A stretch of 64,000 nt of DNA from Acinetobacter radioresistens DSM 6976 = NBRC 102413 = CIP 103788. Its GTDB lineage: Bacteria; Pseudomonadota; Gammaproteobacteria; Pseudomonadales; Moraxellaceae. Every line of letters begins with the position of its first letter. Position 1 is the stretch's first letter. The stretch spans positions 2,790,001 to 2,854,000 of the forward strand of contig NZ_AP019740.1 of the NCBI RefSeq assembly GCF_006757745.1, given 5' to 3'. Shown one piece after another: positions 18,646 through 27,928 of this stretch. Under the pieces are notes generated by a model. The model had not been told where the DNA came from, did no database searches, and was given only the letters and a program-made list of their open reading frames with translations. The translations under genes were made by a program, and so were the position numbers.

Positions 18646-20160
18646 ATGTCTTTAGATCGTATTCGATTAGCCTCCCTTCATGACAAAGTAATCAGTGCAG
18701 ATCAAGCTGCCGAGTTCATCCAAGATGGCATGACTATCGGTATGAGTGGCTTTACTCGTGCAGGTGAAGCCAAAGCAATTCCTCAGGCACTGGTAAAACG
18801 TGCCAAGCAGCATCCTTTAAAAATCTCCCTAATTACCGGTGCAAGCTTGGGTAACGATCTGGACAAACAGATGACTGAAGCTGGTGTGCTGGCTCGTCGC
18901 ATGCCATTTCAGGTAGATAACACACTGCGCCGTGCGATCAACAATGGCGAAGTAATGTTTATTGACCAGCATTTGTCTGAAACTGTAGAACAGATGCGTA
19001 ACCTGCAGCTTAAACGCCCGGATATTGCAGTTATTGAAGCAGTTGCAATTACTAAAGATGGCCATATTGTGCCAACAACTTCTGTAGGTAACTCTGCAAG
19101 CTTTGCTATTTTTGCAGAAAAAGTCATTATTGAAATTAACACTTCAGTAAGTGAAGAATTTGAAGGTCTGCATGACATTTATATTCCGACTTACCGTCCA
19201 ACCCGTACACCAGTACCTTTAACTCAGGTAGATGACCGTATCGGTTCAACTGCGATTCCAATTGATCCTGCAAAAATCGTTGGTATTGTATTTAATGAAA
19301 CACCAGATTCTCCATCTACAGTAACACCACCAGATGTGGAAACTCAGGCAATTGCCAATCATTTGATTAATTTCTTTGAAAAAGAAGTTGCTGATGGCCG
19401 TTTACCGAAAAATTTGGGCCCTTTGCAAGCAGGTATCGGCTCAATTGCCAATGCTGTACTGACCGGCTTTAAAGATTCAAACTTTGAAGATCTAGTGATG
19501 TATTCAGAAGTATTACAAGACTGTACTTTTGAGCTGATCGATGCCGGTAAAATGAAATTTGCTTCTGGCTGTTCAATGACATTGTCTACCCAGTGTGGTG
19601 AGCGTGTTTTCGGCAACCTGGAAGCATATAAAGACAAGTTTGTATTACGTCCACAAGAAATTTCAAACCACCCTGAACTGGTACGCCGTTTAGGTATTAT
19701 TGGTATTAACACTGCGCTTGAGTTTGATATTTACGGTAATGTGAATTCTACCCATGTTTGTGGCACCAAGATGATGAATGGTATTGGTGGTTCAGGTGAC
19801 TTTGCCCGTAATGCACACTTGGCAATTTTTGTAACCAAATCGATTGCAAAAGGGGGCGATATTTCTTCAATCGTTCCAATGGTATCTCATGTTGACCATA
19901 CCGAACACGATGTTGATATTCTGGTTACAGAACAGGGTCTAGCTGACCTTCGTGGACTGGCTCCACGTGAGCGTGCTCGTGTAATTATCGAGAACTGTGT
20001 ACACCCACTTTATAAAGATGCCTTGAACGACTATTTTGATCGTTCAACTGCTAAAGGTGGCCATACACCACATCTGCTTCGTGAAGCGCTGCAATGGCAT
20101 ATTAACTTTGAAGAAAATGGACATATGCTGGCTGTTGAGCCTGCAGTAAAAACTGCTTAA
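18646..20160 (+). CDS. Acetyl-CoA hydrolase / succinyl-CoA:acetate CoA-transferase family
   Basis: Cytoplasmic enzyme of the Ach1/AarC/Cat1 family that moves CoA between acetate and succinate or hydrolyses acetyl-CoA, so it handles acetate. 504 residues, full length. Visible marks are the N-terminal GMTIGMSGFTRAGEAKA, the Glu-containing MYSEVLQD expected to carry the catalytic glutamate, and a Gly-rich GIGGSGDFARNAHL close to the C-terminus. Transferase and hydrolase cannot be told apart by eye; transferase is more likely given the conserved glutamate loop. It is a single-gene unit with a strong terminator at 20173-20199. Confidence 0.88.
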   Translation: MSLDRIRLASLHDKVISADQAAEFIQDGMTIGMSGFTRAGEAKAIPQALVKRAKQHPLKISLITGASLGNDLDKQMTEAGVLARRMPFQVDNTLRRAINNGEVMFIDQHLSETVEQMRNLQLKRPDIAVIEAVAITKDGHIVPTTSVGNSASFAIFAEKVIIEINTSVSEEFEGLHDIYIPTYRPTRTPVPLTQVDDRIGSTAIPIDPAKIVGIVFNETPDSPSTVTPPDVETQAIANHLINFFEKEVADGRLPKNLGPLQAGIGSIANAVLTGFKDSNFEDLVMYSEVLQDCTFELIDAGKMKFASGCSMTLSTQCGERVFGNLEAYKDKFVLRPQEISNHPELVRRLGIIGINTALEFDIYGNVNSTHVCGTKMMNGIGGSGDFARNAHLAIFVTKSIAKGGDISSIVPMVSHVDHTEHDVDILVTEQGLADLRGLAPRERARVIIENCVHPLYKDALNDYFDRSTAKGGHTPHLLREALQWHINFEENGHMLAVEPAVKTA

Positions 20161-20172
20161 TAGCATTCAGTT

Positions 20173-20199
20173 AAAAAACGCCCATCTGGGCGTTTTTTC
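20173..20199 (+). terminator. Terminator of the CoA-transferase gene
   Basis: AAAAAACGCCC atct GGGCGTTTTTT: a short GC stem with a run of T. Confidence 0.9.
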
Positions 20200-20231
20200 T
20201 TGTCTGAATTATTGCAATAGCAAGAACTGGA

Positions 20232-20738
20232 TTAATTTATGCGAAGGCGGGGTGTAGTGGTAACTGGCTGACTAAAGTCTATCTCTCTAAGGGCCTGAGT
20301 CTCTAGTGTACCTAGCGAAACCTTACCCAAATCCCACTGAATCTGTCCTGATTCATTACGAAATGGCTGTAACATGATCTCCAGCCCACGCATCGGGTTA
20401 TCTGACTGTAAACCTGCTGCTATCGCCAGTAAATGCTGTTGTAAGGCTAAGGGCAGATGATCCATATTAACCTCTGGCCTGCCCTCACTCGCTTCAATAT
20501 TCCGCACCGGATGGGCATTAACAGTGATATTCTGCAAGTCATCCTCAATCTGCATCATCCGATGCTGTAAAGCACGCTGCTCGCTTTTCCTCTCCTGATA
20601 GGGAATAAACCCAGTTTCCTGGCGCATCTCAGGCTCAGCCATGACTTTTAATACTGGCAGTTCGACACTTTGTGCAAAAACTGCTGTCGAAGCATTTATG
20701 CTAAAAACCATCAGAACAATGTATTTAAAGAAGTGCAT
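20232..20738 (-). CDS. Exported protein of unknown function
   Basis: 168 residues with a signal peptide: MHFFKY, a hydrophobic core, and a cut after AVFA near residue 22. The mature protein is hydrophilic, with Glu/Arg/Gln-rich helical stretches, and no domain that I recognise. It is probably periplasmic. A GGAG ten bases before the ATG supports the start. It has no operon partner; the CoA-transferase is convergent on one side and tRNA-Phe lies upstream on the other. Confidence 0.65.
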   Translation of the reverse strand: MHFFKYIVLMVFSINASTAVFAQSVELPVLKVMAEPEMRQETGFIPYQERKSEQRALQHRMMQIEDDLQNITVNAHPVRNIEASEGRPEVNMDHLPLALQQHLLAIAAGLQSDNPMRGLEIMLQPFRNESGQIQWDLGKVSLGTLETQALREIDFSQPVTTTPRLRIN

Positions 20739-20904
20739 AACTATGTCACTCCAGAGCTGGTATCAGTTCAATATATGATTCATTTTTTTCATTTTGTATA
20801 AGAATTAACCATCAATTCTGTTACGCTCAGTTAAATCAGTATCTGAATATTAATAAAGACCGCTGATTTTGCCCTTTAGCTATATTCATCATTTTTAATC
20901 AGCA

Positions 20905-20936
20905 TAAAAAAAGCCCCATACAGTATATGGGGCTTT
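20905..20936 (-). terminator. Terminator of the first tRNA-Phe
   Basis: Perfect 10-bp stem AAGCCCCATA/TATGGGGCTT with an A run that becomes a T run on the minus strand, just beyond the tRNA 3' end. Confidence 0.85.
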
Positions 20937-20943
20937 TCAAATA

Positions 20944-21019
20944 TGGTGGCGTGAGGCAGGATCGAACTGCCGACACACGGATTTTCAATCCGTTGCTCTA
21001 CCGACTGAGCTATCGCGCC
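20944..21019 (-). tRNA. tRNA-Phe (anticodon GAA), copy 1
   Basis: 76-nt cloverleaf on the minus strand with encoded CCA. The anticodon loop TTGAAAA gives GAA. The acceptor stem GGCGCGA/TCACGCC has one C-A mismatch (position 5 with 68). It is identical to copy 2 about 120 bp upstream. Confidence 0.96.
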
Positions 21020-21100
21020 GATGAGGTGTATTAAGCCGTATCTGCTGGCAAGAGTCAACAAAAATCAGTTTTTTTTAGTTTAAATGCATATATTTTAAGC

Positions 21101-21127
21101 AAAAAAAATCCCTGATGGGATCAGGGA
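21101..21127 (-). terminator. Terminator of the second tRNA-Phe
   Basis: Stem TCCCTGA/TCAGGGA with a 5-nt loop and eight A on the left, which read as U on the minus strand. Each tRNA-Phe copy therefore ends separately. Confidence 0.8.
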
Positions 21128-21142
21128 CTGAAAACACAAATA

Positions 21143-21218
21143 TGGTGGCGTGAGGCAGGATCGAACTGCCGACACACGGATTTTCAATCCGTTGCTCTAC
21201 CGACTGAGCTATCGCGCC
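21143..21218 (-). tRNA. tRNA-Phe (anticodon GAA), copy 2
   Basis: Same 76-nt sequence as copy 1, including the C5-A68 mismatch. The identity runs a few bases into both flanks, which suggests a tandem duplication. Confidence 0.96.
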
Positions 21219-21384
21219 GATGTGGGGCGTATTAAACAATCTAATTAACTGATCGTCAAGTCTTTCCTTTATAAAAATATTTAAAAGATTATTTTTCATG
21301 CAAAATCAAAAAGATTGAACAAGCAGTAATAGCGAGACTAATAAACTTAACATCCTCTTAAGCTATATTTGCCTAGTTATATCT

Positions 21385-21762
21385 TTACAGTTTACCTAGA
21401 TGTGCCAAGCAACGATGGATAGCCCCACAGCCTGGGTCAAACCTTTTGACTTCTTTTGCCTCTTCATAGCGGCAGACTTCACTGACCAGACGTTCAGCAA
21501 CTCCACGACCGCGATTTGCCGGATGTACTACGATATATTCCAGAGTCTTACTCTCCCCTTGTCCCGTACACCAGATTGCACCTATAATTTTGGTATTAAA
21601 CTCTGCTGTATACAACGTTGTATACTGGGCCAGATGCTGTTCAAGTTGCTCGACCGCATCCTGCCCGTCTCCGAATTCGGGACTGGTGTCATACAATCGC
21701 TCAAGCTGACTGCGGACTTCTGCATTTTCTAGAGAAGTATGAGCATGTACGGTAATAGGCAT
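21385..21762 (-). CDS. GNAT-fold protein, possibly PanZ/PanM-like
   Basis: 125 residues with the acetyl-CoA-binding loop of GNAT proteins: VVHPANRGRGVAERLV near residues 78-93. It is short, and ends in a Cys-containing strand (CGAIHRCLAHLGKL). The size and layout recall PanZ/PanM, the acetyl-CoA sensor that activates aspartate decarboxylase, but that is only a suggestion and no pan gene is nearby. A strong AGGAGGG nine bases before the ATG fixes the start. It is divergent from hisB. Confidence 0.72.
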   Translation of the reverse strand: MPITVHAHTSLENAEVRSQLERLYDTSPEFGDGQDAVEQLEQHLAQYTTLYTAEFNTKIIGAIWCTGQGESKTLEYIVVHPANRGRGVAERLVSEVCRYEEAKEVKRFDPGCGAIHRCLAHLGKL

Positions 21763-21866
21763 TGATTAACCCTCCTGAGCAATCTAATATGCTGTGGCTT
21801 TGACCTTGATCAACACAGCGCAAGTTTTCACATCAAACATTTTTGACGTTTTTGAGGAATGTGTCC

Positions 21867-22460
21867 ATGACGCAACGTATCAGTGAAGTGGTAAGAAATA
21901 CTAACGAAACCAAGATTCGAGTTCGTCTCAACCTTGATGGTACGGGTCAGGGCACCTTAAATACTGGCATTCCCTTTTTAGATCATATGATTGATCAAAT
22001 CAAGCGTCATGGTCTTTTTGATATTGATATTCATTGTGATGGTGATCTGGAAATTGATGACCACCATACAGTAGAAGATTGTGGTATTACGTTAGGTCAG
22101 GCTTTTGCCCAGGCACTGGGTGATAAAAAGGGATTGCGCCGCTATGGACACTTTTATGCGCCACTAGATGAATCACTGTCACGTGTTGTAGTCGATCTCT
22201 CTGGCCGTCCGGGTCTGTTTATGGATATTCCATTTACCCGTGCCCGTATTGGCAGTTTTGATGTAGACCTGTTTTCTGAATTCTTCCAGGGCTTTGTCAA
22301 TCATTCCTTAATGACCTTGCATATCGACAATCTGAAAGGGAAAAATTCACACCACCAGATTGAAAGTGTATTCAAAGCCTTTGCACGTGCCCTGCGTATG
22401 GCATGTGAAGTCGATCCACGTGCAGAAAATACTGTGGCCTCAACTAAAGGTAGCCTGTAA
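21867..22460 (+). CDS. hisB: Imidazoleglycerol-phosphate dehydratase
   Basis: Dehydrates IGP to imidazole-acetol phosphate in histidine synthesis. Monofunctional form, 197 residues, without the phosphatase domain of enteric HisB. Metal-binding clusters are seen as [22 protein letters not shown] and NHSLMTLH / [12 protein letters not shown]. The ATG at 21867 has GAGGAA seven bases upstream; the frame could extend to a TTG at 21843, which lacks a site. It overlaps hisH by one base. Confidence 0.96.
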   Translation: MTQRISEVVRNTNETKIRVRLNLDGTGQGTLNTGIPFLDHMIDQIKRHGLFDIDIHCDGDLEIDDHHTVEDCGITLGQAFAQALGDKKGLRRYGHFYAPLDESLSRVVVDLSGRPGLFMDIPFTRARIGSFDVDLFSEFFQGFVNHSLMTLHIDNLKGKNSHHQIESVFKAFARALRMACEVDPRAENTVASTKGSL

Positions 22461-23077
22461 TGACCCGTATTGCTTTACTTGACTATGGCATGGGCAATCT
22501 GCACTCAGCCGCGAAAGCACTAGAGTATGTGGGTGCTACTGTTGATGTCACCAATGACCCTAAACTCATTGCTCAGGCAGATAAAATTGTGTTCCCCGGT
22601 GTTGGGGCAATGCGTGACTGTATGCAAGGTATGCATGAAGCCGGAATTGATGATGTTGTTAAAAATGCAGTATTCAATAAACCGGTTCTAGCTATATGTG
22701 TCGGCATGCAGGCATTAATGCAATATTCTGAGGAAAATGGTGGCGCCGATGCCTTGGGTATTTTCGCAGGCGCAGTGAAGCGTTTTCCTGAGATTGAAGG
22801 TTTAAAAGTTCCCCACATGGGCTGGAACCAAGTTAAGCAGACTGAACCAAGTCATCCAATGTGGAAAAATATTGCTCAGGATAGCCGTTTTTATTTTGTG
22901 CATAGTTTTTATGTCGAACCACAGAACCCTGAACTGGTTGCGGCAACCTGCCATTATGGACTGGACTTCTGTACAGCTATCCAAAAAGATAATCTATTCG
23001 CCACCCAATTTCATCCAGAAAAAAGCCATACTGCCGGTCTACAGTTACTTAAAAACTTTGTGGACTGGAAGATTTAA
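22460..23077 (+). CDS. hisH: Imidazole glycerol phosphate synthase, glutaminase subunit
   Basis: Class I glutamine amidotransferase that feeds ammonia to HisF. 205 residues. Nucleophile Cys in AICVGMQAL near residue 80, and His-Glu of the triad in QFHPEKSH near 187-191. TAATG overlap with hisB implies translational coupling. Its partner gene hisF lies about 6 kb away, at 28992. Confidence 0.96.
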   Translation: MTRIALLDYGMGNLHSAAKALEYVGATVDVTNDPKLIAQADKIVFPGVGAMRDCMQGMHEAGIDDVVKNAVFNKPVLAICVGMQALMQYSEENGGADALGIFAGAVKRFPEIEGLKVPHMGWNQVKQTEPSHPMWKNIAQDSRFYFVHSFYVEPQNPELVAATCHYGLDFCTAIQKDNLFATQFHPEKSHTAGLQLLKNFVDWKI

Positions 23078-23100
23078 ACAGGTCTAAAACCTTTTACCAT

Positions 23101-23126
23101 AGCTCATCATCAGGTGGGCTTTTTTA
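23101..23126 (+). terminator. Probable terminator after hisH
   Basis: GCTCATC/GGTGGGC stem (three G-U pairs) with a 4-nt loop and a TTTTTTT tail. Confidence 0.6.
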
Positions 23127-23245
23127 TTGTAATTCAGCTTTAAACCTATAGTTTAGAAGTTTTCACTTTTCCTTTTGTTCAAGCTTGTTTATGATGCCTA
23201 CTGCTTTAAACAAAAACTTAATAAAAACATTAAGGATTATAAAAA

Positions 23246-23779
23246 ATGACTTCCAGTTTCAGTTCAACTACAGATTCACCTTTAAAAGCACATGGCCGTT
23301 TTGGACGTCTGTCCTTTTTAGGATGGAACATGCTGATGAGTTTCGGCGTTATCCTGCTTGTTTTCTTAATAGGGCTTTTTGCACCGGGTTTATTTAATAC
23401 TGCTGAGGGTGCAGAGAACATCTCTATACCTGGTCTGATCATGATGGGGATCTTGTATATTGTCCTGATATACTTTAGCTTTATTTTTACCATTCGGCGT
23501 CTGCATGACCGCAATCATACCGGCTGGTTATCACTGCTGATGCTAGTACCGCTGGTGAATCTGTTTTTAATATTATATCTGTTCTTTGCCCGTGGTGATG
23601 AAGGCATAAATAACTATGGACCGCCGCGTGCAACCGCAACTTGGGAAAAGGTGCTAGGCTGGTTATATATAGTAATTGTTCCACTCGGAATTTTAACAGC
23701 TATTGCTGTTCCAGCTTATCAGGACTATGTACAAAAAGCACAATATAGCCAGCTTGAAATACAGCAACGGGCTGAATAG
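23246..23779 (+). CDS. DUF805 membrane protein with a pilin-like C-terminal segment
   Basis: 177 residues. The first 120 are a DUF805 protein: GRFGRLSFLGWN near residue 14, then about three membrane helices, with the family's RRLHDRNHTGW between helices 2 and 3. After the usual end (FARGDEGINNYGP) comes an extra helix, PLGILTAIAVPAYQDYVQKAQ, which looks like the N-terminal helix of type IV pilins. No prepilin peptidase site (Gly-Phe with preceding Lys) is present, so processing is doubtful. Function unknown. An AAGGA about nine bases before the ATG supports the start. Confidence 0.8.
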   Translation: MTSSFSSTTDSPLKAHGRFGRLSFLGWNMLMSFGVILLVFLIGLFAPGLFNTAEGAENISIPGLIMMGILYIVLIYFSFIFTIRRLHDRNHTGWLSLLMLVPLVNLFLILYLFFARGDEGINNYGPPRATATWEKVLGWLYIVIVPLGILTAIAVPAYQDYVQKAQYSQLEIQQRAE

Positions 23780-23852
23780 CAGGCCTATACTCAAGCCATG
23801 TATCGGCTGAAGTATTATAAATAGTTGATACTTTTACTCGGGAGCTTTTTTT

Positions 23853-24509
23853 ATGCCTGAAAGCACTGAACTTCCTCTGCTCCCGAATAAAGAAGAAATC
23901 AACAAGCTTCCTCTCTTTAAAAATTTAGATGCTTCACATATCTATGTGCTTAGCAGTCTGAAAGACTGTCTACCTCTGCAATATGAATTAGTTACGGCTA
24001 CTGTACTGGGTTTTGATTCAGAATCTAAACCGACTTTTAGACGTGGCGAGATTTCAATGGGTCCTCATCTTATCCAACTGGCCACTGCAGAAAAGGTGTT
24101 CCTGTTTCAGCTTAACCCAGACATCCTCAATTTTCTCAAGCCAATATTGGCAAATCAGAAACAGGTGAAGGTCGGTTTTGGTTTAAAAAATGATGTCCAT
24201 CTTTTTCAGAAAAAAGGTATAGAACTGCAAAGTACAGTAGAACTCTCAAAATGCTTTTCTGCATTTGGCTTTAAACAGCCTGTAGGTTTAAAAAATGCTG
24301 TGGCCCTGCTATTCCAGCAAAATTTTCCCAAATCTAAAAAAATCAGTATGTCTGACTGGTCTAATATGAGTTTAAGCTCAGCACAAATTGACTATGCAGC
24401 AGCAGATGTTTATGCAGCACTGCTGGTATTTCAGGAACTCAGAAAACGTAGCCTATTGCCTGAGCATACTTTACGGCTGCTTGAACAGGTGAACTGTTTA
24501 GACCAGTGA
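23853..24509 (+). CDS. RNase D-like 3'-5' exonuclease domain protein
   Basis: 218 residues made almost entirely of a DEDDy exonuclease domain. Acidic residues are seen in GFDSES (Asp-x-Glu, near residue 48), KNDVHLF (near 110) and the final DYAAADVYAALL (Tyr four residues before Asp). It lacks the HRDC domains of RNase D, so it is a stand-alone nuclease of unknown substrate. A GGGAG about nine bases before the ATG supports the start. It follows the DUF805 gene by 73 bp on the same strand. Confidence 0.82.
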   Translation: MPESTELPLLPNKEEINKLPLFKNLDASHIYVLSSLKDCLPLQYELVTATVLGFDSESKPTFRRGEISMGPHLIQLATAEKVFLFQLNPDILNFLKPILANQKQVKVGFGLKNDVHLFQKKGIELQSTVELSKCFSAFGFKQPVGLKNAVALLFQQNFPKSKKISMSDWSNMSLSSAQIDYAAADVYAALLVFQELRKRSLLPEHTLRLLEQVNCLDQ

Positions 24510-24940
24510 CCGCGTCATGGTTATCCAGATTTCCTGTTTTATAAATGATGTGCCTGATCTTATGTATCTTATGTAAAGATAGCTGCATCTATGAATAGAA
24601 TTTTAATTGATCAGCAGCGAATCAAATAAGTGATTTGATATTCCCTTTAATTGCGGGACATAGTTACTAGTTCAGATTGGTAATAGCAGCTCAATTACCG
24701 CACCTTATCATTTGGATACTTAGCCTGAAGTTAATTGCTGAATTCACTTAATAACATGTTTGTTTTTATATAGAATCCCATACTGAATAATACAAAAACA
24801 TAACTCTAAGCTGACAATATCTAGCCTAATTTAAGTCAGTCTTATTTTATTGATAGATAAAAATATAGCATTTAGAAAATTCAAGTTTATTGTTAAGATT
24901 AGACCAATAAAATTCAACAGGTTAAGCAAGGAGCGAAAGC
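24510..24940. other. Non-coding region upstream of hisA
   Basis: 431 bp, AT-rich, no credible gene. A weak stem GGTAAT/ATTACC is seen near 24680-24700. It presumably carries the hisA promoter; an AAGGAG precedes the hisA ATG. Confidence 0.35.
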
Positions 24941-25681
24941 ATGCTGATTATCCCGGCAATTGATCTAAAAGATGGTAAATGTGTCCGTTTAAAACAGGGC
25001 CGTATGGAAGACGATACAGTGTTTTCTGATGATCCGGTAGCAACTGCACAGCATTGGGTCAATGAAGGGGCACGTCGTTTGCATCTGGTCGATCTGAACG
25101 GTGCTTTTGCAGGTACACCCATTCATAAACCTGTAGTTGAAGCTATTGTACGGGCACAACCAGAACTGCCTGTGCAGATTGGTGGCGGAATCCGCTCTCT
25201 GGAAACGATTGAACATTATCTTGAAGCCGGGGTGTCTTTCGTTATTATTGGAACTAAAGCAGTTCAAAATCCTGAATTTGTTGAAGAAGCCTGTAAAAAA
25301 TTTGCTGGACGCATTATTGTGGGTATCGATGCCAAAGATGGTATGGTCGCTACTGATGGCTGGGCTAACGTTACTGATGTTAAAGCGACAGAATTGGCCA
25401 AACGATTTGCAGATGCGGGTGTATCCAGTATTGTATATACTGATATTGCGCGTGACGGGATGATGCAAGGTGTAAATATTGAGCAGACCGTAGCCTTGGC
25501 CCAGTACTCGGGGTTACCTGTTATTGCTTCTGGTGGCGTAACCAATATGGAAGATATCCGTATGCTGAAAGACCAGCCAGGCATCTTAGGTGCAATCACC
25601 GGTCGTGCAATCTATGAAGGTACGCTCAGTCTGCGTGAAGCACAATTGCTTCTTGACGAGCAATCGCCTGTAGTGCTGTAA
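24941..25681 (+). CDS. hisA: ProFAR isomerase (phosphoribosylformimino-AICAR ribotide isomerase)
   Basis: (beta/alpha)8-barrel enzyme of histidine synthesis. 246 residues. Catalytic Asp in the first strand ([14 protein letters not shown]), the first-half phosphate site [10 protein letters not shown], second-half catalytic Asp in [12 protein letters not shown], and second phosphate site [17 protein letters not shown] upstream. Single-gene unit with a strong terminator. Confidence 0.96.
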   Translation: MLIIPAIDLKDGKCVRLKQGRMEDDTVFSDDPVATAQHWVNEGARRLHLVDLNGAFAGTPIHKPVVEAIVRAQPELPVQIGGGIRSLETIEHYLEAGVSFVIIGTKAVQNPEFVEEACKKFAGRIIVGIDAKDGMVATDGWANVTDVKATELAKRFADAGVSSIVYTDIARDGMMQGVNIEQTVALAQYSGLPVIASGGVTNMEDIRMLKDQPGILGAITGRAIYEGTLSLREAQLLLDEQSPVVL

Positions 25682-25697
25682 ATATACAGCCAGATTT

Positions 25698-25722
25698 AAA
25701 GAGGCCATCTGGCCTCTTTTTT
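25698..25722 (+). terminator. Terminator of hisA
   Basis: AAAGAGGCC atct GGCCTCTTTTTT. Confidence 0.9.
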
Positions 25723-25898
25723 ATATTAACTGAAACCTCTTTTTATAGTGTACTGCCGCTTTATAAATGAGCAGCAAGTAAAACAGAGTAAAAATATAAT
25801 ATCTGCTTATGAATAGGGTTTAACTGGAAACTAGCAAAGGTTGTATCTGGTGCAGGCTTATCGCAATATAAGCAGGCCTTAAAACCAAGCCAGATGTA

Positions 25899-26846
25899 AT
25901 GAATACTGCAAATTTATCCAAACTCGCTTCCTCTTCGCTGCTGCCACAATTTGCCCTGATTCTGATAACAGTGATCTGGGGTGGAACTTTCCTGACAGTC
26001 CAGTTTGCTCTGAATTATAGTTCACCAATGTTTTTTGTAGGCTGCCGGTTTGCAGCCGCAGCTCTGGCGGTGCTGCTGCTATCCTGGAGAATTATGCGTG
26101 GCCTCAATCTGCGAGAGTTGTTAGCAGGCTTCCTAATTGGCTGCACCATTGCGATTGGATATGGTACGCAGACTATTGGTTTACATACTATTAGTAGCAG
26201 TGAGTCAGCATTTCTTACGGCAGTATATGTTCCGCTTGTTCCATTTTTACTCTGGATTATTTTTCGCAAAACACCACATATCATGACCTGGATAGGTGTC
26301 ATTCTGGCCTTTAGCGGATTGGTACTCTTGACTGGTAATGGTTTTACGCAGATCTCTTTTAGTTTTGGACAGGCGCTCACATTATTTGGTGCTATCGCCA
26401 TTGCACTGGAAATTATCCTGATCGGCTATTTTGCAGGAAAGGTAGATTTGCGGCGGGTAACAGTTATTCAGCTGGTTTTTACTTCGGTGTTAAGTTTTAT
26501 GAGTATGCCATTTCTGGGAGAGCACAGTATCCCGGTATTTTCCTGGCAGCTTGCAGTAGCAGCTTTTGGTTTAGGAATAAGCAGTGCAATTATTCAACTA
26601 GTCATGAATTGGGCACAGCGTTATGTAGAGTCATCCCGTGCGGCAATTATCTATGCAGGAGAACCCATCTGGGCCAGCCTATTTGGCCGGCTGGCAGGTG
26701 AGCGTCTGGCGCCATTAGCTTTAATAGGCGGTGCTTTGGTCGTTCTGAGCATTATCATAAGTGAATGGCGACCTAAGTTTTTAAATTCAAAAGATATAGA
26801 GCCTGTTACTGAAGATTTAAATACTTTAAATAATAAAAAAGCCTGA
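25899..26846 (+). CDS. EamA/DMT-family permease
   Basis: Inner-membrane transporter of the drug/metabolite superfamily. 315 residues, about ten membrane helices as two EamA repeats; the first opens LILITVIWGGTFLTVQFAL and the second GEPIWASLFGRLAGERL near the end. The substrate cannot be told. The ribosome site is weak. A terminator hairpin overlaps the stop codon. Confidence 0.85.
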   Translation: MNTANLSKLASSSLLPQFALILITVIWGGTFLTVQFALNYSSPMFFVGCRFAAAALAVLLLSWRIMRGLNLRELLAGFLIGCTIAIGYGTQTIGLHTISSSESAFLTAVYVPLVPFLLWIIFRKTPHIMTWIGVILAFSGLVLLTGNGFTQISFSFGQALTLFGAIAIALEIILIGYFAGKVDLRRVTVIQLVFTSVLSFMSMPFLGEHSIPVFSWQLAVAAFGLGISSAIIQLVMNWAQRYVESSRAAIIYAGEPIWASLFGRLAGERLAPLALIGGALVVLSIIISEWRPKFLNSKDIEPVTEDLNTLNNKKA

Positions 26847-26862
26847 TGTTTCAGGCTTTTGA
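26835..26862. terminator. Bidirectional terminator
   Basis: AAAAGCCTGA tgtt TCAGGCTTTT; it overlaps the stop of the permease gene and faces the convergent membrane-protein gene. Confidence 0.8.
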
Positions 26863-26875
26863 AATTAATTTAAAA

Positions 26876-27271
26876 TCATTCATACATGGCTTTATTTTCA
26901 TTTAAACGTAATAAACCTTTAATAGCACGGTATACAATCCATAGCCATGCTAACCCGATTACTCCTACACAAAAACCTGAGGCAAGTAGCAGAACTGAGG
27001 CAAAAGCATCGGCATTATTATCTGTAAACAGCAAAAAGATAAAAGGAATAAAAGCCACAATATTCCAAATCAGATACCACCAGAATGTCCGAATCTGCCA
27101 AGTAAAATGACTTTCATAAATACTGCCGCGCATCTGGTCTTGTTTAACATAATTGATCACTAGCGCCACTACAGCTAGCAAACCAGCTGTGAAAATCGCC
27201 AGAATATAAAGAATATACAGACTGAAAGTCAGACTGCGTCTTGAGTCATTCATGACAGTACCAGAATTCAT
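26876..27271 (-). CDS. Small inner-membrane protein (DUF4870/COG3671-like)
   Basis: 131 residues with three membrane helices and the conserved ESHFTWQIRTFWW between helices 1 and 2, a hallmark of this small membrane family. The function is unknown. A GGAAAAATAA before the ATG supports the start. It lies 31 bp downstream of the CSD-DUF1294 gene on the same strand and may be the last gene of a thrB operon. Confidence 0.72.
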   Translation of the reverse strand: MNSGTVMNDSRRSLTFSLYILYILAIFTAGLLAVVALVINYVKQDQMRGSIYESHFTWQIRTFWWYLIWNIVAFIPFIFLLFTDNNADAFASVLLLASGFCVGVIGLAWLWIVYRAIKGLLRLNENKAMYE

Positions 27272-27302
27272 TTATTTTTCCTTTTTTAAGTATGAATTTG
27301 AA

Positions 27303-27923
27303 TCAATAGGGATTCAAGGGAGAAATCAGCCATAAAACCAACAGGATATTTAGAACTATAGTAATCCAATATATTTTTCGAAAAGGTTGTTTTTGTGTTT
27401 TATGTCGCAGTTTCTGTTGGGCTAACCAGGCAGCAGGCCACCCTCCCAGAAAGGATAATATATGTAGAGTCTGCTCAGATATACGGCGCCGTCCGGCCTG
27501 TGCTGCTTCTTTATCCTGAGCATAAAACCAGTAAGTTGCTACATTCATGAGCATAGTAAATAATAAAAGCAGTCCATTTATAAGACCACTCGCAGTCACT
27601 ATACCCAACATTATAAAATAGACTGCGATCAGAAGCTGAAAGGGCTGCAAAGCTTTTTTAGATTGTGAACGTGTCTGCTGCCGGGCTGGTTTTTTACGGG
27701 CCTGTGCAGCTGTGAGATAGGTCACCTGCTGAGCACGATAGCGGCCCTGTGCATCCAGAATAACCAAGTATTCCAGTGCACAACCAATAATTGGCCGGGG
27801 TCCAGGTCGGGCAAAATCCTTTATATGTAAAAATACCCGTCCTTTATTAGGCTCATTGGGTTGAATAAATCCATAGTCTTTTTCATCAAACCACTCTACC
27901 AGTCGCCCCTGATCGCGCATCAT
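27303..27923 (-). CDS. Cold-shock domain plus DUF1294 membrane protein
   Basis: 206 residues. The N-terminal 65 are a cold-shock-type OB fold (GRLVEWFDEKDYGFIQP, with an RNP1-like GFI; then VFLHIKDF). A basic Gln/Arg-rich linker follows, then DUF1294: three to four membrane helices with the signature RRISEQTLHILSFLGGWPAAW near residue 145. The predicted arrangement is a nucleic-acid-binding domain tethered to the membrane; the role is unknown. Its start is only 5 bp from the thrB stop, so the two are probably co-transcribed. Confidence 0.85.
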   Translation of the reverse strand: MMRDQGRLVEWFDEKDYGFIQPNEPNKGRVFLHIKDFARPGPRPIIGCALEYLVILDAQGRYRAQQVTYLTAAQARKKPARQQTRSQSKKALQPFQLLIAVYFIMLGIVTASGLINGLLLLFTMLMNVATYWFYAQDKEAAQAGRRRISEQTLHILSFLGGWPAAWLAQQKLRHKTQKQPFRKIYWITIVLNILLVLWLISPLNPY

Positions 27924-27928
27924 TTGCC

